Origin: Gammaproteobacteria bacterium
GTDB lineage: Bacteria; Pseudomonadota; Gammaproteobacteria; Steroidobacterales; Steroidobacteraceae
Length of the DNA: 34,565 nucleotides
NCBI GenBank assembly: GCA_027307325.1
Contig: DAHUXE010000096.1
Coordinates: 1 to 34,565 of the forward strand
Reading direction: 5' to 3'
The number at the start of each line of letters is the position of its first letter. The first letter of the stretch is position 1. The notes below the pieces were generated by a model that saw only the letters and a program-made list of their open reading frames with translations, searched no databases and was not told where the DNA came from. The position numbers and the translations under genes are program-made. Positions 16,715-24,587 of this stretch are shown here, in pieces.

Positions 16715-16837
16715 GCCCTCGGGAATATACCTGAGCGGGTGCGATTGCCGAAGCAGCCGGACGGCGCATCGCTCACACCCGCGGTGCGGTCACTTGCGGC
16801 CGCGGGGCGATCGGCGCGAGCATCGCGTCTGAAGCTC

Positions 16838-18664
16838 ATGAGCCCGACGACTGTCTCGCGCCGCGACTTCACGCGGCTCATCGCTGGTTTCCTCGGCACC
16901 GGCGGAGCCGCGCCGTGCGCAGGGGCCGTGCGCGGCCTCACGACGCCCCCGCTCGCGGAGATCCCCTACGGCGACGTCACGGTCGACAGCGCCCCGCACC
17001 AGGCGCAGCTCGTCAATACGCACGAAGTGCTGATGAACCTGAACGAGGACAGCCTGCTGAAGCCCTTCCGGCAGATGGCGGGACTGCCCGCGCCCGGCGA
17101 GGATCTCGGCGGCTGGTACAACTACGATCCCGATTTCGACTGGCGCCGGGACGATGCGGGCTTCGCGCCCGGAGCCACCTTCGGCCAATGGGTGTCGGCT
17201 CTCGCCCGCTACTGCGCGATCACGGGAGCGCAAGCCGCGCGCGACAAGGTACTGCGCCTCAACAGGCTCTATGGCGCGGTGATCTCCGCGGGGTTCTACG
17301 AGAAGAATCGCTTCCCCGCGTACTGCTACGACAAGCTGCTTCTCGGCCTCATCGACGCGCAGCAGCTGGTGGGCGACCGGACGGCTTTCGCACTGCTCGA
17401 TCGCACCACGCACGCGGCCCTGCCGTACCTGCCGCGCGCCGCGGTCGAGCGCGAGCACGAATGGCGGCCCGGCAAGGATCAGTCCTACCGCTGGGATGAG
17501 TCGTATACGCTGCCGGAGAATCTTCTCATCGCCTGGCGGCGCGGCGCCGGACCGCGTTACCGGGATCTCGCCATACGCTTCCTCGACGATGCCGCCTGGT
17601 TCGACAGGCTGGCGCGCGGCGAGAACCTGCTGGCCGGCAGGCATGCGTACAGCTATGTCAACTCACTCTCCTCGGCGATGCAGGCGTATCTCGCGCTCGG
17701 CAGCGGCAAGCACCTGCGCGCCGCACGCAACGCCTTCGACATGCTCGCCGCGCAGAGCTACCCGACCGGAGGCTGGGGACCGGAGGAGAAGCTCGCGGCT
17801 CCGGAGGGCGGCGAGCTGTTCGCGAGCCTGACCGGCACACACAACAGCTTCGAGACGCCCTGTGGCGCCTATGCACACTTCAAGCTGACCCGCTATCTGC
17901 TGCGCGTGACCCGCGACGCGCGCTACGGGGACAGCATGGAGCGCGTCATGTTCAACACCGTGCTCGGAGCACGCCCGATGCACGCGGACGGGCGTGCCTT
18001 CTACTATGCGGACTACAACGTCGCTGGCCGCAAGGTCTATTCCACCCACCGCTTCCCGTGCTGCTCGGGCACGCTGCCGCAGGTCGCCGCCGACTACGGA
18101 ATCAACGCCTATCTGCGCGAGCCCCACGGCTTGTACGTGAACCTCTACCTTCCCTCGAGCGTGCGCTGGCTGCAGGGCGGCGCGCGTTGCACGCTCACGC
18201 AGAGTGGCGACTACCCCTTCGCCGATCACGTGTCGATGCGCCTGCGCGCGCAGCGGCCCCGCGAGTTCACGCTGTACCTCAGGATCCCGGCCTGGGCGGT
18301 GGGCGCACGCGTTGACGTGAACGGCGCGCCCTGGACGAGCTCCGCCGAACCCGGCAGGTTCGCGCCCCTGACCCGCATGTGGCACGACGGCGACCTTGTA
18401 GAGCTCGCGCTGCCACGCACGCTGCGCCTCGAGGCAATCGACCGGCGGCACCCCGAAACGCTCGCGCTGCTCGCCGGCCCCCTGGTGCTCTTTCCAATCA
18501 GCGCGGGCGCCGGGCGCCCTGCACTCAGACGCTCGGACCTGCTTGCGGTACGCCAGGTCCAGGCGCGACGCTGGGAGACGCGTACCGCCCCGCCGCTTGT
18601 ATTCCTGCCGTACCTGGCCATCGACGAGGAGGAATATTCGACTTTCCTGACGGTCTCCGCCTGA
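16838..18664 (+). CDS. DUF1680/GH127-like glycoside hydrolase (beta-L-arabinofuranosidase superfamily), Tat-like signal
   Basis: Start at 16838 (MSPTTVSRRDFTRLIAGFLGTGGAAP). SFETPCGAYAHFKLTRYLLRVTRDARYGDSMERVMFNTVLGARP and HRFPCCSGTLPQVAADYGINAY are DUF1680 hallmarks. Confidence 0.87.
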   Translation: MSPTTVSRRDFTRLIAGFLGTGGAAPCAGAVRGLTTPPLAEIPYGDVTVDSAPHQAQLVNTHEVLMNLNEDSLLKPFRQMAGLPAPGEDLGGWYNYDPDFDWRRDDAGFAPGATFGQWVSALARYCAITGAQAARDKVLRLNRLYGAVISAGFYEKNRFPAYCYDKLLLGLIDAQQLVGDRTAFALLDRTTHAALPYLPRAAVEREHEWRPGKDQSYRWDESYTLPENLLIAWRRGAGPRYRDLAIRFLDDAAWFDRLARGENLLAGRHAYSYVNSLSSAMQAYLALGSGKHLRAARNAFDMLAAQSYPTGGWGPEEKLAAPEGGELFASLTGTHNSFETPCGAYAHFKLTRYLLRVTRDARYGDSMERVMFNTVLGARPMHADGRAFYYADYNVAGRKVYSTHRFPCCSGTLPQVAADYGINAYLREPHGLYVNLYLPSSVRWLQGGARCTLTQSGDYPFADHVSMRLRAQRPREFTLYLRIPAWAVGARVDVNGAPWTSSAEPGRFAPLTRMWHDGDLVELALPRTLRLEAIDRRHPETLALLAGPLVLFPISAGAGRPALRRSDLLAVRQVQARRWETRTAPPLVFLPYLAIDEEEYSTFLTVSA

Positions 18665-18671
18665 GTGCGCG

Positions 18672-21425
18672 CTAGCGCCACTCGACATCGAGCCGCTCGT
18701 GGATCGAGCGGCTCGGGAGCTCGATGGAGGCGCTCACCCGCCCCGCATCCCACTTCAGGTGACCGGCCGCGAGCCCGTTCACGGAGACGGCCGACGGCCG
18801 TGCGGCGCCGTGCACGCGCAGCTCATACGAACGCCGCGCCGGCTGGCCGGCATAGGTACCCGCGGACGGCTCGATCAACAGATGATGCACACCGTCGGCG
18901 CCGACGGTGTGGATGAGGGTCGTGAGCGCGTGCCGCCCTGCCTCATCCGAGTCGAGCGATGCTCCGTCGTCCTCGTAAAGCTCGAATTGGCCGGTCCCCG
19001 ATCCGTACACGTCGAGAATCAGGGCGTCGAGCGGCCGCGCGTCCGAGTAGTCGCTCGCGCGCTGCTCGGGGACCACGGCGCCGGCACGCACGAACACCGG
19101 CGTCTCCTCCACGGGATAGCGCGCGGTGAACGTGCGGCCGCCCTGGTAATGCCGGCCGTCGGAGAAGCCCACCCAGTCACCCGGTGGCAACCAAACGGTC
19201 TGCCGGCCGCCCGGATCGAGCACCGGGGCGACGAGCATCTCGGTCCCGAAGAAATACTCGTGGCTGTGCCGATAGGCCTCCTCGAGACCCGGGTACTCGA
19301 GGTAGAGGGGCTCGAGGATCGGCAGCGACTCCCGATGCGCACGCCAGGCGTAGGTATAGATGTAGGGAATGAGCTGGGTGCGCAGCGTGAAGTAGCGGCG
19401 CATGAGATCGATGCCCCGCTGCCCGTAATACCATGGCATGCGCACATTTCCCTCGCGCGGGTTCTCGTGCGCGCTGTGCATACGCAGGATGCCGCTGAAG
19501 GCACCGAACTCGATCCAGCGCGCGTACAGATCGAAGTCGATTCGTTTGCCGTGGAATCCGCCAATGTCGTGGCTGATATAGGGAACGAGCACGTTGCCGC
19601 CGCGCGCCGAGAACGCCACCTCGTAGGCGAGCACCGGCCACTGCGAATAAGTATCGCCGGTGAAGAACCCGGGGTAGCGCTCGCTGCCCCAGTCGCCGTA
19701 ACGCCCGAGGATGAAGGCGCGCTTGCCGGTCGCCTGGGCGGAATAGTCGTAGAAGACCTTGTTGGTCCAGAGCTGCTTGTTGAGTCCCGGCATGTCGACC
19801 GAGCCGCTGCCGCCATCGACCCACCAGAAGCCCACCCCCTGTTGCATGAGCGGGCCGTGCAGCTGGCGCATGAAGACCTCCGCCTGCTTCTCATTCGACA
19901 GGTCGAAGGTGATGCGCGCTGGCGGCTCGACGTCCCGGATCGCGACCGGACCGAGGAGGATACCGTCGCGCCGCTCGCCGCGTGCTTCCAGGTCCGGCGC
20001 GACGCGCAGCAGGATCTCGTTGTCCGCGCCGCGGGCCACGTAGGGGGTGATGTCGGCATAGGTGAGGCGCTGCGGCCAGTGAATCGGGCTCGGTGTCGCC
20101 TCCTTGCCGTTGACGATCACGCGGTAGCTCCTGCGCACCTCGCCGACGTACAGATAGAGCTTCCCGGGAAGTTGCGCCGGCAGATGCACCAGCGCCCGAT
20201 ACCAGCCGATGCCCCGGTAACCCGCGTAGCCCTGCTCCTCCCAGGGCGCATCAGTACGGATCGGTTTCCAGTGCCCGCGGCGCGGATCGGTGGAGAAAGA
20301 CCACTTGCCGGAAACATCCAGGTCGAAGGACGGCTTCGCGGGCGGCGCGCGGCCGAGCGCGGCCAGCACTTCGGAAGCATGGCTGTCGCTGAATGACAGG
20401 ATGCTCTCGTCGGTGTGAATGTACCCCGGGTGGTCGTTGAGACTGAGCTTCACCCCGCGCTCGTGCAGAGCGCTCATGAGCTCGAGCGGCCGCGGAAAGA
20501 GCGGGCTCCAGTCGTAACCCCCGTCCCAGCCGTAGTTGTGCCAGGCAAAATCGAGCACCAGCGTGTCGAAGGGAATGTGGTTGGCGCGCATGCGCGCCAC
20601 TTCGCCCATGAGGTACTGCTGGTTGTAGCGCATGAAGTCCGGACGCCGCGACTCCGCGCTCCCGGGAAAGTACTCGAAGTTGAAATCCGTGATCATGGGG
20701 CCGAGTACGTAGCGCGGAATCATCGGAATGGATCCGCAGAGGTCGGCGTACTCCTCGAGCACGCGCCGATAGTCGCGGTCGTAGACGAACAGATACCAGT
20801 CCTGTCCGGTCCCGCGCCGCGGCTCGATCCCGCGGCGCTCCGCGTTCCATAGCGGCGTCCCGCTGTCGTCGATGAGCGCATAGCCGCTCGAGCTCAGGAG
20901 CCCGGGCTGCGCTCTCGGCAGCACGAGGTCGATCCCCGGAATGGAATCGTCGACCGGGCTCCCGAGGTCCATGCCATCCCGCGGCAGGTTCGGCGCGCTG
21001 ATGTTGTCGAGCGAATAGGTAAGTCCGCCGAGATTGCCGGCGTCGACGTCCCCGGGATGCCAGGCGTGCTCCTTGCCCGAGCGATCCTTCCAGCGCACCT
21101 CGAGATTCGCGGCCGTGAAGGCCCCGGAGCGCAGACGGTAACGCACCGTCAGCGGGCCGCTCGCGGCGCTCAGCCAGCCGTCCTGCTCGCGGGTTTCGAC
21201 ACCGACGGCCGGCCAGTCACGCCGCTGCACGACCGCAGTGGGCGCGTCGACGAACGCGGCCGACGGCGAGTACTCGAGCCGCACGAGTGTCGCGGTCAGG
21301 AACTCGAAGCGGGCGTTGCCGGCCGGAACGGTCGTGGGGCCGGGCTCCGCCGCGCATGCGAGCGCCGGAGCGAGGGCCAGCCAAAGTGACCTCACCCCTA
21401 CGCGCGCCAGGCGCTGCACCGGCAT
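18672..21425 (-). CDS. Exported GH31 glycosidase with an apparent beta-sandwich insertion in the catalytic region
   Basis: 917 aa; GH31 nucleophile region FWWVDGGSGSVDMPG, acid/base region FFTGDTYSQW, RMHSAHENPRE, YIYTYAWRAH; insert KWSFSTDPRRGHWKPIRTDAPWEEQGYAGYRGIGWYRALVHLP...KLYLYVGEVRRSYRVIVNGKEATPS. Confidence 0.88.
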   Translation of the reverse strand: MPVQRLARVGVRSLWLALAPALACAAEPGPTTVPAGNARFEFLTATLVRLEYSPSAAFVDAPTAVVQRRDWPAVGVETREQDGWLSAASGPLTVRYRLRSGAFTAANLEVRWKDRSGKEHAWHPGDVDAGNLGGLTYSLDNISAPNLPRDGMDLGSPVDDSIPGIDLVLPRAQPGLLSSSGYALIDDSGTPLWNAERRGIEPRRGTGQDWYLFVYDRDYRRVLEEYADLCGSIPMIPRYVLGPMITDFNFEYFPGSAESRRPDFMRYNQQYLMGEVARMRANHIPFDTLVLDFAWHNYGWDGGYDWSPLFPRPLELMSALHERGVKLSLNDHPGYIHTDESILSFSDSHASEVLAALGRAPPAKPSFDLDVSGKWSFSTDPRRGHWKPIRTDAPWEEQGYAGYRGIGWYRALVHLPAQLPGKLYLYVGEVRRSYRVIVNGKEATPSPIHWPQRLTYADITPYVARGADNEILLRVAPDLEARGERRDGILLGPVAIRDVEPPARITFDLSNEKQAEVFMRQLHGPLMQQGVGFWWVDGGSGSVDMPGLNKQLWTNKVFYDYSAQATGKRAFILGRYGDWGSERYPGFFTGDTYSQWPVLAYEVAFSARGGNVLVPYISHDIGGFHGKRIDFDLYARWIEFGAFSGILRMHSAHENPREGNVRMPWYYGQRGIDLMRRYFTLRTQLIPYIYTYAWRAHRESLPILEPLYLEYPGLEEAYRHSHEYFFGTEMLVAPVLDPGGRQTVWLPPGDWVGFSDGRHYQGGRTFTARYPVEETPVFVRAGAVVPEQRASDYSDARPLDALILDVYGSGTGQFELYEDDGASLDSDEAGRHALTTLIHTVGADGVHHLLIEPSAGTYAGQPARRSYELRVHGAARPSAVSVNGLAAGHLKWDAGRVSASIELPSRSIHERLDVEWR

Positions 21426-21449
21426 CGATCTCCGCCCGGGCGCAGAGCG

Positions 21450-22049
21450 TCAGTGACTCGCAGCCGCCGGCGGCGCCGCGTCGGCGACCAGCACGTCCGC
21501 CTTCAGCCGCGTGCCGCCGACCAGCGGCGTATGCGCGGAGCAGGTAGCGCTGTAGTCGACATGGCGGGGCGCAAAGAGCGGCAGCACGTCCCGGTTGAGC
21601 TGCGAGATCAGCTCACAGTCGAGCGCGGCATCGAGGAGATCGCGGTCAGCCAGCAGATCGACGGTCTTCCAGTGCGCCGTCACGGTCTTCGCGGCCGTTG
21701 CGCCCGCGGGCTGCAGTACGTACATGACGATCCGCACACCGGGGCTGGTCTCGGGTGAGTTGACGCCGACGCACCCGTAGCCCGACATCCTGAGGTCAGC
21801 ACGCGCCCCGAGCTGCAGCAGGATGCGCCGCATCCGGTCCCGCAGTCCGTCGCAGCTGTACTTCGTCGTGAACCCGACGTAGCGGAAGTTGACCTCTCTC
21901 TGCACCCACGAGGCCGGCTCATCCCCGGAGCCCGCGGCAGCCCGCACCGCCGGGCTTGCGCCGGCGCACAGGGCTGCCACCACCAGCAGCGCCGCAGAGC
22001 TCGCGATCCGCCCGACCGCAGCGACTCTGCCGCTATTCCCTTCAAGCAT
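21450..22049 (-). CDS. Secreted protein of unknown function
   Basis: Start at 22049 preferred (MLEGNSGRVAAVGRIASSAALLVVAALCAGASPAVRAAAG signal-like), over the upstream ATG at 22112, which would run up to the divergent gene start. Confidence 0.6.
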   Translation of the reverse strand: MLEGNSGRVAAVGRIASSAALLVVAALCAGASPAVRAAAGSGDEPASWVQREVNFRYVGFTTKYSCDGLRDRMRRILLQLGARADLRMSGYGCVGVNSPETSPGVRIVMYVLQPAGATAAKTVTAHWKTVDLLADRDLLDAALDCELISQLNRDVLPLFAPRHVDYSATCSAHTPLVGGTRLKADVLVADAAPPAAASH

Positions 22050-22114
22050 GTGCACCTCCGCGCGCTCCTCGCGTCGGACCGGGACGATACTCCGCTCCGG
22101 AAGCGCGGTCACTT

Positions 22115-24337
22115 ATGATCGGGCCAATGCGAGTACAGCTGCGCCCATCTGCCGGGATGGCGGTCTTCGGCCTCGCTTCGATGCTGGCAGCGGCGGCGCA
22201 CGCCACGAATTCCGACGCCGCTGCGCTGTCGACGTCCGACACGAGGCTTACCGTCGAGGCGGGCGCGCGGGCCCCGCGGCTCGCCACGCTCGGCGGGCGT
22301 GGCGGCTCGCTGCTCGAGAGCCGGGCGGCCGAGAGTCTGCCGGACCATGCCGAGGTGGGTGGCGCCGTGCAGGCTCTCGCATGGCGGCTGGATCGTGTGG
22401 CCAGCCACCACGACTCGCACGAGATCGTGCTCGTGTACCGGAGCGAGGCGCCGGCGCTCAGCCTCCTGTGGCGCTGGCGCGCAAGCGCGCCGTTCGGGCC
22501 CCTCGAGCACACGATCGAGATTCACAACCTCGGCAAGGAGACGCTGTGGCTGCCGCTGCAGCCAAGCCTGACTTTCGACTGGGCCGTCGAGCCCGCCACC
22601 CCGCTCGAGCGCCTGTGGATCGAGAAAGGCGCCGACACGCCGTCGGCGGCTGGCACTCACCTCGATCGGTTGCGCGTCGGCGAGCGCTGGCAGGGAACCT
22701 CCAGCACCTACGCGCGCCCGGTCGCCGGGCAGCCGCGCGAGATGATTCCGTGGCTGCTGGTGGACGATCCCACGGGCGCACGGCGTGGCTGGTATCTCGG
22801 AGTCGAGTTCAGCGGCCGCACCCGGATCACGCTCGAGCGGGAGCAGGCATCGATCAGGGGCGATGCGGGACTCAATCCCCTGCCGGGTCCTTATCGGACC
22901 CGCCTGCCCCCCGGCGGCACTTTCGCGACTCCCGCGGTCTTCATCGGCGCCTTCGACGGGGGGCCCGACGGCGCCGGCAACATCCTGCGCCGCTGGGTGC
23001 GCACGGTGCTCGGCAATCCGCAGACGCTCCACGATCCCTCGTACCCGCTCCTGGTCAGCAACAGCTGGGGCAGCGGCATGGCAGTGGACGAGAGCCTCGC
23101 GCAACACATGATCGAAGACGGAGCGGCGCTCGGGCTCGAGATGTTCCATCTCGACGCCGGATGGTTTCGCGGCGTCGGCGACTGGCGAGCGGACCCGGCG
23201 CGGTTCCCGCACGGAATTGCGAGTCTCGCCGACTTCGCACACCAGCACGGGCTTCGATTCGGGCTGTGGGTGAGCTGGGCGCAGGCGGGCATCTCGACTC
23301 AGCCGGGCGCACTCGACATCGACGATCCCGGGATGCGCGACTGGCTCATCGCCGACCCGCCTCCCGGCTGGAAACTCTCTGAGCCGTTCAAGGGCATCAC
23401 GATGGATGTCGGTGTACCGGCGGCCGCGGCCTGGGCGGAACGCGAGCTCGAGCGGATCGTCGCCGACTATCACCTCGACATGCTCGAGCACGACGGCTAC
23501 CTGGTGGCTCAGGGCAGCACGCGGACGGATCACCCGGCCGCCCCTCCTCAAGCAGGGGCGCTGCGGGTCTACGAGGACTCGGGCTACCTCTGGGTCGAGG
23601 GATCGAACTCTACCGACGTCAGCGACCACGCCACGCGGGCCTACTACGCAATCTACGAGCGGCTGCGGGCGCGCCATCCGCACCTGCTGCTGGAGCTGTG
23701 CAACGACGGCGGCCGCATGGTGGACTTCGGCAGCGCCGCTCACGGCGACTATTTCTCGACGACCGACAGCTACGATCCGCTCGCCAACCGGCGTGCCTTC
23801 TTCGACGCGAGTCACGTGCTGCCGCCGGCGATGCTGGAGAGTTACGTCGCGGAATGGCAGGCGCCACGGCTGGAGAACTTCCGCTACCAGCTGCGCAGCG
23901 GCATGCTCGGCTGGTTCTCGCTGATGCTCGACACGCGCCGCTGGACTCGAGCGCAGCGCGACGATGCGCGCTCGGAGTTTGCGCTGTACCGCGAGGCGCT
24001 CCGCCCGCTGATCCGCGCCGCCGACCTCTATCACGTAGCGGATCGCCCCGACGGTGTCCACTGGGATGGCATCGAATACTGGTCACCCGAGAAGCGGCGA
24101 GGTGTGCTCTATGCCTTCCGTGGCTCAGGCCCCGATGAGCCCGAGCATCGCTTTCGCCTCGCGGGCCTCGATCCGCACGGCCACTATGCTCTGCACTTCC
24201 ACGATGCCGGCACCAGCCGCACGGTCACCGGCCGCGCGCTGATCCAAGACGGCGTGGCGGTCACCCTCCCCACGACGCTTTCCTCGGAGCTCGTGTTCAT
24301 CGAGCGCCTGAACGGCGGTCGCTCCGGTCGCCAATGA
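22115..24337 (+). CDS. Exported GH36-like glycoside hydrolase (melibiase clan)
   Basis: Start 22115 or 22127 plus signal; YPLLVSNSWGSGMAVDESLAQHMIEDGAALGLEMFHLDAGWFRGVGDWRADPARFPHGIASLADFAHQHGLRFGLWVSW; LDMLEHDGY; LLLELCNDGGRMVDFGS...FSTTDSYDPLANR. Confidence 0.85.
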   Translation: MIGPMRVQLRPSAGMAVFGLASMLAAAAHATNSDAAALSTSDTRLTVEAGARAPRLATLGGRGGSLLESRAAESLPDHAEVGGAVQALAWRLDRVASHHDSHEIVLVYRSEAPALSLLWRWRASAPFGPLEHTIEIHNLGKETLWLPLQPSLTFDWAVEPATPLERLWIEKGADTPSAAGTHLDRLRVGERWQGTSSTYARPVAGQPREMIPWLLVDDPTGARRGWYLGVEFSGRTRITLEREQASIRGDAGLNPLPGPYRTRLPPGGTFATPAVFIGAFDGGPDGAGNILRRWVRTVLGNPQTLHDPSYPLLVSNSWGSGMAVDESLAQHMIEDGAALGLEMFHLDAGWFRGVGDWRADPARFPHGIASLADFAHQHGLRFGLWVSWAQAGISTQPGALDIDDPGMRDWLIADPPPGWKLSEPFKGITMDVGVPAAAAWAERELERIVADYHLDMLEHDGYLVAQGSTRTDHPAAPPQAGALRVYEDSGYLWVEGSNSTDVSDHATRAYYAIYERLRARHPHLLLELCNDGGRMVDFGSAAHGDYFSTTDSYDPLANRRAFFDASHVLPPAMLESYVAEWQAPRLENFRYQLRSGMLGWFSLMLDTRRWTRAQRDDARSEFALYREALRPLIRAADLYHVADRPDGVHWDGIEYWSPEKRRGVLYAFRGSGPDEPEHRFRLAGLDPHGHYALHFHDAGTSRTVTGRALIQDGVAVTLPTTLSSELVFIERLNGGRSGRQ

Positions 24338-24372
24338 CGTCTGCTTGAGCGTAGCGGTTGTGGGGCGAATGT

Positions 24373-24390
24373 TGTTGTATATCTACGACA
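24373..24390. promoter_or_regulatory. Imperfect inverted repeat TGTTGTA-tatc-TACGACA upstream of the TonB-dependent receptor gene
   Basis: Seven-bp arms with one mismatch, read directly; intergenic. Confidence 0.4.
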
Positions 24391-24473
24391 CGCTCTTGTC
24401 ACCGCAAATCGTTCGCATTACAGTCCAGCCAGGTGCTCAGGTCCGCAGCGCCGCGCGTCAACGAGAGTCGGCT

Positions 24474-24488
24474 CGAAAACGCTTACCG
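24474..24488. promoter_or_regulatory. Possible LacI-family-type operator (CGAAAACGCTTACCG) in the TBDR leader
   Basis: Resembles the AAA-CG-TTT-centred LacI/GalR-family operator core; intergenic, ~100 bp upstream of the TBDR ATG. Confidence 0.35.
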
Positions 24489-24587
24489 CTCGCGGATGCC
24501 AGCTCCATCGACAGCGACCAGGGCTGAGGGGTCCGGAACCCGCTTCAGTCTCACCCGTCTGCTTTACCCATAGGGAGGGGACCGTCC

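Noticed and set aside
14741-18664. 1307-aa + strand ORF
   Set aside because: Its 5' part is antisense to the clear six-hairpin gene on the minus strand and has Arg/Ala/Gly-rich low-complexity composition; only the 16838..18664 part is coding (GH127-like).
18699-20396. 565-aa + strand ORF
   Set aside because: Antisense to GH31; no recognisable domains.
22109-24061. 650-aa minus-strand ORF
   Set aside because: Antisense to the GH36-like gene; Arg-rich artefact of high GC.
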